NCBI GenBank assembly: GCA_945889325.1
Contig: CAMDBH010000035.1
Location: 1-33,893 of the forward strand
Length of the DNA: 33,893 nucleotides
Direction: 5' to 3'
Origin: Klebsiella pneumoniae
GTDB lineage: Bacteria; Myxococcota_A; UBA9042
Part shown: positions 23,394 to 31,708 of the stretch, in pieces
How positions within the stretch are numbered: position 1 is the first letter of the stretch
Layout: each line of letters opens with the position of its first letter
Made by a program: the position numbers and the translations under genes
The notes under the pieces: model-generated
The model's database searches: none
What the model was told of the DNA's origin: nothing
The model's input: only the letters and a program-made list of their open reading frames with translations

Positions 23394-24987
23394 GCGAAAA
23401 GAAGTCCTTGATCTTCTGCAAAATAATCCCGCTTTGCGACTGCTGAATTTGCGCGGTCTGCTGCATCCCGGTCGTGGTCTGGTGCATCTGCGCTTGGCGT
23501 TTGGCCAATGTAGCGCTGATCCGTTCAGCAATTTCAGGGGCCTTGTGCAAAATACTCTGAAAATCGCCTTTGCCGACGACCAGCAACGCGCATTCACGGG
23601 TTGATTTGACGGTTGCAGTGCGTTTGGCGCCGGTCATCAACGACATTTCGCCGAAGAATTTGCCTTTGCCCAAGCGCGCAATTTCAATTTGCTGCCCGTC
23701 ATCTTGCTCAATGGAAATCGCGACTTCACCGTGCTCAATGATGAACAATTGATCGCCCTCGTCGCCGCGGCGCAAGATGATTTCGTTGGGCGCGTAGCGA
23801 CGGGTGTGAATCGATTCGGCCAGTTCGCCCAGCAGTTCGTCCGACACGGCATCGAAAAGGTCGACGCGCCGCAAATCGTGCTGGCGGCGCGATATATGCA
23901 TGGCGCGTGTTTGCGCCTGATCTTCAACGGGAATTTGATACATGTGCACGTCGCGCTGCGCATACGGAATGTCGATTCCCGCGCGGCGAAAGCCGTACCA
24001 AATGCGTTCGCGGACCATGCTGTCCATGACGTGAATGTGTTCACTGGCTTCCATAAAATAGCGCAGCACGTAGGCCGCGCCGTCTGGGTCAAATTCCCTC
24101 ACAATCACGGTGGGTTTGGGCTCGCGCAAAATGCCGGGTGCGTCCAAGATCGCCTTGAGCAGGACTTCTCGCACGTGATCAGGCGAAAAAGCGTAGGCAG
24201 CATGCACTTGGATGCTGCGCCGCAACACTTTAGCAGGCTTAGACAAATTGCGGATCGACGCTCTGGCGATCGTGCCGTTGGGCACGATGATTTCGACTTG
24301 ATCGTTGGTCACCAATTTGGTCGCCCGCCAGTTGATCTCGATCACGCAGCCCAGTGGCTCTGGACTATCCGCAAGTTGAATAAAATCGCCAACTTCAAAT
24401 GGTCGCTGGGCCTGAATCGACAAGCCGGCGAACACATTGCCCAGCGTGTCTTGCAGCGACAAACCGATAACGGCCGTCACCAAGGCCGAGCCGGCCAGCA
24501 GCGAACCGGGCTCAACGCCAGCGGCGTTCATCGTGGCCATCACGACGACTGCATACACGATTAGCTGAATAATATCGCGGAAAATTCGCGGCAGCGGCAT
24601 CGCCAGCCGGCGGCCGAGTATCACGTCCAGCCACAGAAGCAGCCCGGCGTGGCCGACACACCCCCAAAGCAGGAAAATGGAGATAATCGTCAGCGGCTTG
24701 CGCGTAACATCGTCCAGCGGCAGCAGCGAACGCGCACCGGCGACCGCAAAGTAGCCCAACAGCAACAACAACGGCGTGCGCAGACGCTTGCGATCGCCCG
24801 GCGGCAACAGGGACGCGCTGGCCAGCAGAAACGCGACCGCCAGCGCGATGCCGATTGGCCCAGCATTGTGGCCCGCCGTCAGTTCGTGAACTAGCAAATC
24901 CGTCACCTGCGCGCACCCCTGCAAATCGCCTGAATACTTAACCGAGATGCGGCAATCGCGCAAACGCTTGCGCGCGGGCGAAAACAC
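23386..24987 (-). CDS. MscS-type channel with C-terminal cyclic-nucleotide-binding domain
   Basis: 533 residues. About five N-terminal TM helices lead to the MscS pore and beta domain (GLSLQDTLGNVFAGLSIQAQRPFEVGDFIQL, NWRATKLVTNDQVEIIVPN are diagnostic). A C-terminal cNMP domain (~residues 370-490) has the phosphate-binding cassette with Glu in FFGEMSL and Arg in KRTATV, so cAMP or cGMP binding is plausible. The tail is Gln/Thr-rich, ending KIKDFFSLR. Known for this family: gating by membrane tension and by cyclic nucleotide. The start is uncertain: the frame opens at 24987, but the first ~25 residues look non-conserved and a GTG at 24906 with GGGG upstream is an alternative. A cyclase gene lies elsewhere in the window (1086-2363), which fits cAMP control but does not prove it. 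Confidence 0.88.
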   Translation of the reverse strand: MFSPARKRLRDCRISVKYSGDLQGCAQVTDLLVHELTAGHNAGPIGIALAVAFLLASASLLPPGDRKRLRTPLLLLLGYFAVAGARSLLPLDDVTRKPLTIISIFLLWGCVGHAGLLLWLDVILGRRLAMPLPRIFRDIIQLIVYAVVVMATMNAAGVEPGSLLAGSALVTAVIGLSLQDTLGNVFAGLSIQAQRPFEVGDFIQLADSPEPLGCVIEINWRATKLVTNDQVEIIVPNGTIARASIRNLSKPAKVLRRSIQVHAAYAFSPDHVREVLLKAILDAPGILREPKPTVIVREFDPDGAAYVLRYFMEASEHIHVMDSMVRERIWYGFRRAGIDIPYAQRDVHMYQIPVEDQAQTRAMHISRRQHDLRRVDLFDAVSDELLGELAESIHTRRYAPNEIILRRGDEGDQLFIIEHGEVAISIEQDDGQQIEIARLGKGKFFGEMSLMTGAKRTATVKSTRECALLVVGKGDFQSILHKAPEIAERISATLAKRQAQMHQTTTGMQQTAQIQQSQSGIILQKIKDFFSLR

Positions 24988-24995
24988 CTTACGCT
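24968..24995 (+). promoter_or_regulatory. Promoter of unknown-protein gene at 25012
   Basis: -35 TTGCGC (24968-24973), 16-bp spacer, -10 TACGCT (24990-24995), 16 nt before ATG 25012. The transcript would have almost no leader. Confidence 0.4.
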
Positions 24996-25011
24996 AGTTT
25001 GGGCCAACTTC

Positions 25012-25368
25012 ATGCCCAATGGTACTCAAATGCCCGGTTACGCTTTGATGCTCAACGCCAAATTCGGCTTTTCCAACGCCCATGGCGTGGAAGCCGACAC
25101 AATGGAATTGATCGGCGAGTCGTTGGTTTTTCGTGTCGGCGAGCGCGTCGTCTATCAAGTGCCGCGGCGGATGGTGCGCGATGTTGAGGTTTTTGCCACA
25201 AGGGCCGAAGCGCTGGACAGGTTGCGCGAGGCGCAAAGTCAGCCGCAGGGCAAGGGCGTGTTGGGCAGTGAAGTCGTGGCGCGCCGCGGTGGAAGGGTGC
25301 GCCAAGTCGGACATATGGTTGAGCAAGTTTGTGTGATTACGGAAGATATTCGGAGTACGAAAAAATAG
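25012..25368 (+). CDS. Uncharacterised protein
   Basis: 118 residues from ATG 25012, possibly from ATG 25048 (MLNAKFGF). No signal peptide, TM segment or motif that I recognise. The N-terminal half is beta-rich (FSNAHGVEADTMELIGESLVFRVGERVVYQVP), and a basic, Arg/Gly-rich stretch (VVARRGGRVRQVGH) follows. It could be a small regulatory or nucleic-acid-associated protein, but that is a guess. Coding bias and a TACGCT promoter support it. It lies between the divergent MscS gene and the DsbA-like gene, 132 bp from the latter. Confidence 0.6.
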   Translation: MPNGTQMPGYALMLNAKFGFSNAHGVEADTMELIGESLVFRVGERVVYQVPRRMVRDVEVFATRAEALDRLREAQSQPQGKGVLGSEVVARRGGRVRQVGHMVEQVCVITEDIRSTKK

Positions 25369-25412
25369 CGGCCACGGCATCCGCGAAATGTTGGCAAGTG
25401 CGCGTACCGGTG

Positions 25413-25441
25413 TTGCCGCATTTGCCGTTGCGTCCTATCCT
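25413..25441 (+). promoter_or_regulatory. Promoter of tandem DsbA-like gene
   Basis: -35 TTGCCG (25413-25418), 17-bp spacer, -10 TATCCT (25436-25441), about 60 nt before ATG 25501, which has GAGGAAGC immediately upstream. Confidence 0.5.
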
Positions 25442-25500
25442 TTTGCGCGCTGCGCCGTGGGCAGCCTAGGTGCCGTTTAACGACTTTAATTTGAGGAAGC

Positions 25501-26913
25501 ATGAAGCGCGAACACGTGATCATTTTCTTTTTGGTTGTCTTTATCATCGGTTACGGCTGGGGCCGCATGTCCGGTCGGCCAACAGCCGCCAGCGCCGTGC
25601 CGCCCGCCGCGGCGGCACCGGCCGCCGTTGCCGCCAATGCACCTGAAGCGGCAGCGGCAACACCTGCACCAACGCCAACGCCTGCGCCCACTTCGGCAGC
25701 GCCTGCCCCGACGCAGGCGGCCGCAGCACCGACGCCAGCACCGGCGCAAAACAACGCGCCCTCGGATCCAAACCAGATCTGGCGGGCCAAAATCGAACCG
25801 GACGACGCCAAGAAGGGTCCGGATAGCGCTTTGGTAAAAGTCGTTGTCTTTGGCGCATTTGGCAATCAGGAAAGCGCCGAGTTCGCGCCAGCGATCGACG
25901 AGATCATCAAAACCTACGGCGACAAGATCCAAGTGCGCTTCAAGCACAAAGTAATCCCGTCGCCGCATCCGGACGCGATGCTCGGTTCCGAAGCCGCGTT
26001 AGCGGCCAATGCCCAGGGCAAGTTCTGGCAATTCTTGAGCAAGCAGTTGAAGAATCCGGCCATTTCGCGCGCGACTCTGGAAGCAACGGCGCAAGAAGTC
26101 GGTTGCGACATGGCAAAGTTCAAGAAGGATGTGGATTCCGGTAAGTTTCGCACGCAGATCATGCGCGACAGTTTGCTGGCCAATGAAGTGGCGGCCAACA
26201 CCTATCCCAACGCCATGGCCAACGGCGTGCGCATGGCGCCGCCCAAAAAGCTTGAACAGTTAAAGGCTTTGATCGACGAACAGTTGGTAAAGGCCAAAGA
26301 AAAGGTCAAGAACGGGCAGAACGTCGCGACTTTGTATGATGATGCGATCAGGGGCGGCAAGTTCTTTGAGCAAATGGGCAGCACGCCCAATAAGATCGAT
26401 ACGACGGGCAGCCCGATGCTGGGTCCTAAAACGGCCAAGATCGAAGTCGAGGTCTATGAAGATTTTCAGTGCCCTTTTTGCAGCAAGGTGGCGCAACCGC
26501 TGCACGAATTTCAGCAAAAATTTCCTAATGATGTTCGCATTGTCTACAAGCACATGCCGTTGGACATCCACGATCACGCGCAAATGGCTTCAGAGGCGTC
26601 GATGGCGGCTATGGCACAAGGCAAGTTTTGGGAATACCACGACAAATTGTATGCCAATCAGCAGGCGCTGGACCGGCCGCAGTTGGAGCAGTATGCGCAG
26701 GATATCGGGCTAGATGTAGCTAAATTTAAAGCTGATTTGGACAAGGGTGTCGGCCGCGATATCATCTCTCGCGATGCCAATGAAGGCCGCAACGTCGGCG
26801 TGAGCGGCACCCCTTCGATCTACATGAATGGCGTGAAATTTCAGGTCCAGCGCGGCAACACGGCCGAAGGCTTTGAAGCTGCGGCGCGCGCCTACTTTGG
26901 CTTGGGCAAATAA
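25501..26913 (+). CDS. Membrane-anchored tandem DsbA-like thioredoxin-fold protein, first domain without CxxC
   Basis: 470 residues. One N-terminal TM helix (residues 7-24) anchors it, then an Ala/Pro/Thr-rich linker to ~residue 95. Two DsbA/Thioredoxin_4-like domains follow. The second has the redox motif CPFC (Cys324, Cys327) in VYEDFQCPFC, the cis-Pro loop GTPS, and the usual helical insert (GKFWEYHDKLYANQQALDRPQLEQYAQDIGLD). The first has the same framework (GKFWQFLSKQL, YGDKIQVRFKHKVI) but FGAFGNQES in place of the CxxC site, so it is redox-dead and probably binds substrate or partner. Expected to act in periplasmic disulfide exchange. The gene ends in a hairpin that overlaps its stop codon. 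Confidence 0.88.
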   Translation: MKREHVIIFFLVVFIIGYGWGRMSGRPTAASAVPPAAAAPAAVAANAPEAAAATPAPTPTPAPTSAAPAPTQAAAAPTPAPAQNNAPSDPNQIWRAKIEPDDAKKGPDSALVKVVVFGAFGNQESAEFAPAIDEIIKTYGDKIQVRFKHKVIPSPHPDAMLGSEAALAANAQGKFWQFLSKQLKNPAISRATLEATAQEVGCDMAKFKKDVDSGKFRTQIMRDSLLANEVAANTYPNAMANGVRMAPPKKLEQLKALIDEQLVKAKEKVKNGQNVATLYDDAIRGGKFFEQMGSTPNKIDTTGSPMLGPKTAKIEVEVYEDFQCPFCSKVAQPLHEFQQKFPNDVRIVYKHMPLDIHDHAQMASEASMAAMAQGKFWEYHDKLYANQQALDRPQLEQYAQDIGLDVAKFKADLDKGVGRDIISRDANEGRNVGVSGTPSIYMNGVKFQVQRGNTAEGFEAAARAYFGLGK

Positions 26914-26919
26914 GCCAAA
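26896..26919 (+). terminator. Hairpin overlapping the DsbA-like stop codon
   Basis: Perfect 8-bp stem TTTGGCTT/AAGCCAAA (26896-26903, 26912-26919) with an 8-nt loop whose last base begins the TAA stop. A-rich/T-poor flank, so termination strength is uncertain; it may act for both convergent genes. Confidence 0.4.
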
Positions 26920-26949
26920 TAATTCGCTGATTTCGGCTTGACCTTTGTG

Positions 26950-27591
26950 TTATTTCGGCTTAAAGAGCCCCGCGTCATCCGCGCCCATCAAACCGGCGTC
27001 GTAAAGTTTTTTGTCGACCGGCGACAGGTTGGCAATCATCGCAGCGGTCATAATCGAAAAATGTTTCACTTTATCTAGTCGTTCCGCGATCTGCTCCAGA
27101 TCCACGTCGCGCGACATCCAGTGAATTTTGTCGTAGACGGTCAAATCCACGGGCCGTGAATATTCGCGCAACGCCTTGTCGCCATTGAGATTATAGTACA
27201 GATCGAAATAGGACATGATCATTTCGCGCACCGAGCGATATACCGGTTCGCGAAAGCGCAGCACCGTGGTGTTGGACTTGGCGATCGCGCCGAAATGGCC
27301 GTTTTGCTTGAAGATTGCAAGCACGTGGTCGTCGTCGTTGTGGGCGCGCATATCCACAATCAGCGGACGTTGGCCCAACCGACGCAACGCAGCGGCCGCC
27401 AACAGCGCGCCATCAAAACAATGTGCGCGGCGATCGCGCAAAACCGACAGCGGCGAGCGATAAATCGGCTCTGTACTATAAGGCGTTGCATCGAGAAATT
27501 GCTGAATTTTCCACGGTGTATCCAATTTTTCAAGTGTCGTGCACGCGAAATCGGGCCATTCAGCGGTCAACATAGAAAAACTTAAACTCAT
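26950..27591 (-). CDS. Transglutaminase-like cysteine protein
   Basis: 213 residues from ATG 27591, with GGAG six bases upstream; the longer frame to 27804 is non-conserved. The core RDRRAHCFDGALLAAAALRRLG supplies the catalytic Cys58 in a transglutaminase-like fold, and DDDHVLAIFKQNGHFGAIAKSN gives the His strand (His89). The C-terminal half (SYFDLYYNLNGDKALREYSRPVDL) is typical of a family of small transglutaminase-like proteins in proteobacteria. No signal peptide, so cytoplasmic. Cysteine-dependent amide hydrolysis or transfer is expected by family; the target is unknown. Promoter TTGACA-16-TACGCT at 27611-27638, divergent from E1-alpha. Confidence 0.78.
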   Translation of the reverse strand: MSLSFSMLTAEWPDFACTTLEKLDTPWKIQQFLDATPYSTEPIYRSPLSVLRDRRAHCFDGALLAAAALRRLGQRPLIVDMRAHNDDDHVLAIFKQNGHFGAIAKSNTTVLRFREPVYRSVREMIMSYFDLYYNLNGDKALREYSRPVDLTVYDKIHWMSRDVDLEQIAERLDKVKHFSIMTAAMIANLSPVDKKLYDAGLMGADDAGLFKPK

Positions 27592-27610
27592 TGGCACTCC
27601 TTGGGCGCGC

Positions 27611-27638
27611 AGCGTATGCGACGGCGTCCGCCTGTCAA
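27611..27638 (-). promoter_or_regulatory. Promoter of transglutaminase-like gene
   Basis: Minus strand: -35 TTGACA (27633-27638), 16-bp spacer, -10 TACGCT (27611-27616), about 20 nt before ATG 27591. Confidence 0.6.
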
Positions 27639-27726
27639 TGGCGGCAATCAGGTACTGCCCAAAGCAATGAACTTCGTCTATAACGCGCAGCGCGCGGGCC
27701 TTTTGGTGCTGCGGCAGAGGCATTTG

Positions 27727-28770
27727 ATGGTGAGTTCGCAAAAAAATCTCGATGGTCGGCATACTTCGCCGCCGATCTCGCAGGCGTTGCTGGTGCAAAT
27801 GCATGACCTAATGGTCAAGGCGCGCAGCACCGAAGAGATGCTCATCCGCATGATGCGCACCGGCCACGGTTATTTTTGGATCGGCGGTCCCGGTGAGGAA
27901 GCGTGGGGCGTGGCGCTCGGAATGCTGGTCAAGAAAGGTTATGGTCCTGATTTCGACTACTTGCACCTACACTATCGCTCCAGTTCGGTGATTTTGGCCA
28001 TGGGCGGTGAACCGATCGACATCCTGCGCCAAATGCGCGCGACTGCGACCGACCCGTATTCAAAAGGCCGTAATTTTGTTAATCATTTTGCGATCAAGCG
28101 TTGGAACGTCGTGCCCGTGACGCCGACGATCGAAACGCAGTACATCATGGCGCCTGGCACGGCTTGGGTGCAAAAACGCCATGGCGGAACGGGCATTTCC
28201 ATCGTCAATGGCGGCGACGCCGGCACGGCCGAAGGCGATTTCACGTCTTGTTTCAATTGGTCGACCCGCCCCGGACAAGAACTGCCGGTGCTGATGTTGG
28301 TGGCGCAAAATCATTGGGGCATCTCGACGCCCGCCAACCAAGTGCAATCAAACGTGAATTTGGCACAACGCGGCGAACCGTACGGCGTCAAGACCGCTGT
28401 TGTCGATGGCAATGATCCGGTGGCGGCGTATGAAGCGCTGGCCGCCGCGATGGACTACGTGCGAAATGAACGCAAGCCGTTCTGTTTGCAAGGCAATGTT
28501 TCGCGCCTTTACGGGCATTCGTCGTCATCGGGGGCGCAGCGCTTGGCCGAACCGGATTGCTTGGTCGATTTTGAAGCACGCCTGCTCAAGGAAAACCTGA
28601 TGACCCAGGCTGAGATCGACACGGTAACGCAGAAATGGCAGAACCTGCTCTCCGATGCCCTGCCGCGGGTGATCGCCGAGCCCATGCCGGACAAAAGCAA
28701 CGTGATGGAGCATATTTTCTATGTGCCAAGCGATGCGCCAGTCGATGCTGATCTGGGTGGGGAGGCGTAA
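27727..28770 (+). CDS. 2-oxoacid dehydrogenase E1 component, alpha subunit
   Basis: 347 residues from ATG 27727 (AGAGG upstream). Thiamine-diphosphate-dependent E1 alpha: the cofactor motif appears as GGDAGTAEGDF...NWSTRPGQELPVLMLVAQNHWGIS, close to GDG-x(n)-N, and the HLHYRSSS segment lies in the substrate-binding part. The EAWGVALG opening resembles branched-chain/2-oxoacid E1 rather than pyruvate E1 of the AceE type. It pairs with E1 beta 3 bp downstream to make an alpha2beta2 enzyme that decarboxylates a 2-oxoacid and passes the acyl group to an E2 lipoyl protein. No E2 or E3 gene is in the window, so the substrate (branched-chain, pyruvate or acetoin) cannot be fixed. Confidence 0.9.
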   Translation: MVSSQKNLDGRHTSPPISQALLVQMHDLMVKARSTEEMLIRMMRTGHGYFWIGGPGEEAWGVALGMLVKKGYGPDFDYLHLHYRSSSVILAMGGEPIDILRQMRATATDPYSKGRNFVNHFAIKRWNVVPVTPTIETQYIMAPGTAWVQKRHGGTGISIVNGGDAGTAEGDFTSCFNWSTRPGQELPVLMLVAQNHWGISTPANQVQSNVNLAQRGEPYGVKTAVVDGNDPVAAYEALAAAMDYVRNERKPFCLQGNVSRLYGHSSSSGAQRLAEPDCLVDFEARLLKENLMTQAEIDTVTQKWQNLLSDALPRVIAEPMPDKSNVMEHIFYVPSDAPVDADLGGEA

Positions 28771-28773
28771 TCC

Positions 28774-29832
28774 ATGGCAAATCTCGCTCAAGCGATCCGA
28801 TTGGCGTTGCATTATGGCGAAACCCATTTGGGCGTAACTGACATTTTTGGTGAGGACGTTGGCGCGCCGCTAGGGGGCGTGTTCACCGCCACGCAAGGCC
28901 TGAAAACCGCTTGGAATACGCCGCTTGATGAGCGCGGCATCATCGGGATGGCGCTCGGCATCGCCTATGCGGGCGGCAAACCGGTAGCCGAAATTCAGTT
29001 CTGTGATTATATCTACAACGTCGTGGATTTGCTAAAGCTTTGTGGAAATGCCCACTGGTCCAGTGCCGGCGAATACAATGTGCCGCTGGTGGTGATGACA
29101 CCCGTAGGATCTGGTATTCACGGCTCAATGTACCATTCGCACAGTTTTGAAAGCATGATGACGCACATCCAAGGCTGGAAAGTTGTGATGCCGTCCAATG
29201 CCAAAGAGGCCTACGGTTTGATGCTTTCGGCGATCAAAGAGCCGAACCCCGTGATGTTTTTCGCGCCCAAAGCGCTGATGCGCGCCAAGGGTGAAGACTT
29301 GATCCCCGGCGAACCGGAGGACGAGAAAACGCTCAACGCCATGATCAACGCGCCTTTGGGCGACCGCAGCGATTGGCAGCCCCAATGGCCTGAAATGCAA
29401 GACTTTAGCGTGCCGATTGGCGAGGCCCGTATCGTGCGTGCAGGTCAGCAACTCACGGTGGTCAGTTACGGCCGCATGTTGCCGATTTGCAAGGCGATGG
29501 CCGACGAACTGCACGACAGCGCACAGCTTGACATCGAAGTCATTGATCTGCGGACCCTGTATCCATTTGATTTGCCGGCACTCAAGCAATCCGTTGAAAA
29601 AACAGGGCGTTTGCTTGTGGTCAATGAGGACACCGAAGTGACCAATTTCGGCGAGCACGTGATTCGGCGCGTCATGGACGAATGTTTTTATAGCCTTGAA
29701 ATTAAGCCCGAATTGCTCGCTGGTGTCGATGTCCCAGGTGTAGGTCTGGCTTGGGGTTATGAGCAAAATAGCGTGCCGCAGCCCGATGATGTGCGTGCGG
29801 CCATGCTGCGCTTGGCCACCGCCGTCAGTTGA
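28774..29832 (+). CDS. 2-oxoacid dehydrogenase E1 component, beta subunit
   Basis: 352 residues from ATG 28774; a ribosome site GGAGG lies over the end of the alpha gene, and the two are 3 bp apart. Transketolase-like pyrimidine-binding domain (GEDVGAPLGGVFTATQGL, the Glu contacts the thiazolium ring; RGIIGMALGIAYAGGKPVAEIQFCDYIYN) is followed by the C-terminal transketolase domain (LTVVSYGRMLPICKA, DLRTLYPFD, VNEDTEVTNFGEHVIRR). Complete for the family. Followed by the HtrA gene after a short gap with its own GGAGG, so the three genes are likely one operon. Confidence 0.92.
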   Translation: MANLAQAIRLALHYGETHLGVTDIFGEDVGAPLGGVFTATQGLKTAWNTPLDERGIIGMALGIAYAGGKPVAEIQFCDYIYNVVDLLKLCGNAHWSSAGEYNVPLVVMTPVGSGIHGSMYHSHSFESMMTHIQGWKVVMPSNAKEAYGLMLSAIKEPNPVMFFAPKALMRAKGEDLIPGEPEDEKTLNAMINAPLGDRSDWQPQWPEMQDFSVPIGEARIVRAGQQLTVVSYGRMLPICKAMADELHDSAQLDIEVIDLRTLYPFDLPALKQSVEKTGRLLVVNEDTEVTNFGEHVIRRVMDECFYSLEIKPELLAGVDVPGVGLAWGYEQNSVPQPDDVRAAMLRLATAVS

Positions 29833-29919
29833 CGGAGGGAATTGTCTGCGGCTAGGCGTGTTTGCCATCTTGCGCCGTTGCGCCACCACGGCTTTGGCCG
29901 ATCCTTCGTCGGAGGTCGC

Positions 29920-31401
29920 GTGTCGCGTTTGCTTGGCAGCGGTATTAATCGCCGATTAAATTCCGCAGGTTGGCTGATCGCGGCCGCCATTGGCTGCGCC
30001 TGTTCGCCCCAGCGCGCTCCCGTTGCGCGGCCAAACGCCAAACCCGCGGCGGCGCCGCCCCAGCCGGCAGCCGTCGCCGCGCCCTTGGCGCTGCGCACGG
30101 CTGATTCATCCGGACTATCGGTGGTTTCCGACGTTGCCGAACAAACGGTGAAAAGCGTTGTCAACATTTCAACGACGCGATTGGTCAAACAGCGGCTGTA
30201 TAACTCACCGGAAGAATTCTACTATCGCCAGTTTCACGGCTTGCGTTTGAACGCCGAACATGTGGAGAACTCGCTGGGCTCTGGCGTCATTGTCAGCGCC
30301 CGCGGCGTTATTTTAACCAATCTGCACGTTATCGATCGCGCAAGCACCATCCGCGTCAAGCTGAGCGACGGCCGCGAAGTCGAAGCGCGCTTGCTCGGCG
30401 CCGATCCTCAAAGCGACGTCGCTGTGCTGCAAGTGCCTGAAACTACCCAGGGGTTACAACCGCTGGCCCTAGCGGATTCGGACAAAAGCCGCCTTGGCGA
30501 AATCGTGCTGGCGATCGGCAGCCCGTTTGGCCTGACGCAAACGGTGACCATGGGCATTGTCTCGGCCAAAGGCCGCGTCGACGTCGGTCAGGTGGATTAC
30601 GAGGACTTCATTCAAACAGATGCGGCAATCAATCCGGGTAACTCTGGTGGAGCCCTGGTGAATTTGCGCGGAGAACTCATCGGCATCAACACAGCGATCG
30701 CCTCATCAACTGGCGGCAGCCAAGGCGTCGGGTTTGCGATTCCGGCCAATATCGCCCGCACTGTCATGGAGAGTCTGCTGAAAAATGGCCGTATCTCACG
30801 CGGTTGGCTCGGAATCGGCGCGCAAGATTTGGATGAATCATTGCGCAGTGAATTCGCGCCCGGGCAGTCTTACGGCATCTTGGTCCATTCGCTGGCACCG
30901 GGCAGTCCTGCCGAACTTGCCGGTCTGCATCCCGGCGATGTTTTGCTGAAAATAGGCGATCAGGTGATGGACTCGACGCGGCGGTTGCGCACCATCGTGG
31001 CGACGCGTCCGCCGCAAACCAAGCTGATGATTGAACTGCTGCGCGATAAGAACCTGATGAAACTGGAAGTTTCACTGGCCGAACAGCCTGCGGCGCCGCT
31101 GGCCGAAGTAAAAAGCGGTGGCGGTTTGCAGGGTTTGACCGTCGGCCCGCTGACGGAAACTTTGCGTGCCAAACTGCAGATGCCGGCCCAGGTGCCGGGT
31201 GTGATCGTTGCAGAAGTTGTTGAAAATACGCCGGCATCGCAAACCGGCCTGCAGCGCGGCGACGTGTTGGTGGAGATCAACCGCCAGCCGTTGAACAACG
31301 TGGCAGATTTTCAGCGGGCGCTGGCAGCGGCCAAAGATCACGCCGTATTGCTGGTGATTCGCGAAGGTCAGCGCGCTTACCTCGCTGTGCCGATGCGCTA
31401 A
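29920..31401 (+). CDS. HtrA/DegP-family serine protease with two PDZ domains, predicted lipoprotein
   Basis: 493 residues. GTG 29920 is chosen: GGAGG four bases upstream, and it gives a lipoprotein signal with lipobox AIGC (Cys26) within 26 residues. A TTG at 29842 also has a good ribosome site (GGAGG) but would put the lipobox ~50 residues in. After an Ala/Pro-rich linker, the trypsin-like domain has the triad His136 (TNLHVID), Asp166 and Ser242 (NPGNSGGAL). PDZ1 begins at about residue 290 and PDZ2 at about 390. Known role: periplasmic degradation and chaperoning of misfolded envelope proteins. A membrane-tethered form is unusual for DegP, as the usual form is soluble. It ends before a strong hairpin at 31497-31517. 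Confidence 0.88.
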   Translation: MSRLLGSGINRRLNSAGWLIAAAIGCACSPQRAPVARPNAKPAAAPPQPAAVAAPLALRTADSSGLSVVSDVAEQTVKSVVNISTTRLVKQRLYNSPEEFYYRQFHGLRLNAEHVENSLGSGVIVSARGVILTNLHVIDRASTIRVKLSDGREVEARLLGADPQSDVAVLQVPETTQGLQPLALADSDKSRLGEIVLAIGSPFGLTQTVTMGIVSAKGRVDVGQVDYEDFIQTDAAINPGNSGGALVNLRGELIGINTAIASSTGGSQGVGFAIPANIARTVMESLLKNGRISRGWLGIGAQDLDESLRSEFAPGQSYGILVHSLAPGSPAELAGLHPGDVLLKIGDQVMDSTRRLRTIVATRPPQTKLMIELLRDKNLMKLEVSLAEQPAAPLAEVKSGGGLQGLTVGPLTETLRAKLQMPAQVPGVIVAEVVENTPASQTGLQRGDVLVEINRQPLNNVADFQRALAAAKDHAVLLVIREGQRAYLAVPMR

Positions 31402-31496
31402 GAGATGCAGCATGCCGCCGCGGTCGGCACCCTCGATGGACGAAACAGCAGTGCGGCAGGCTGCATGCAGGCCGCGGATGCGGGCTGCCGGGGGGT

Positions 31497-31517
31497 TTGG
31501 GGGCGGCGCGCCCCCAA
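31497..31517 (+). terminator. GC-rich terminator hairpin after the HtrA gene
   Basis: Perfect 9-bp stem TTGGGGGCG/CGCCCCCAA (31497-31505, 31509-31517) with a 3-nt loop, followed by GTTTCT. Located about 95 nt after the HtrA stop, before the 175-bp inverted-repeat element. Confidence 0.5.
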
Positions 31518-31527
31518 GTTTCTATAT

Positions 31528-31702
31528 AGGGTGTATTCAAATTGTCGCCGGCTGCGGTCCAAGATGCTGCACATCTCGCGGCTTACGTCCTCACTCCCTC
31601 GGTCGCCGCACATCAGTACGGCTCGGTCGGTCGCTCCGGGCGCGCTCGCGATCTGCGAACAGCCTCTTGAACCTCGCGATGTCGCCATTTTGAATACACC
31701 CT
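31528..31702. mobile_element. 175-bp MITE-like element with terminal inverted repeats
   Basis: Left end AGGGTGTATTCAAA (31528-31541) is the exact reverse complement of the right end (31689-31702). Similarity continues imperfectly for about eight more bases. No ORF encodes a transposase inside. No clear target-site duplication is visible at the flanks. It sits in a non-coding gap between convergent genes. Confidence 0.5.
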
Positions 31703-31708
31703 CTTAGA

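Noticed and set aside
28774-29832. Search for E2 or E3 genes completing the dehydrogenase complex
   Set aside because: None seen; the following gene is a protease, so the substrate of the E1 pair was left open.
31405-31707. Short plus-strand frames across the inverted-repeat element
   Set aside because: They run through terminator and terminal repeats and look non-coding.
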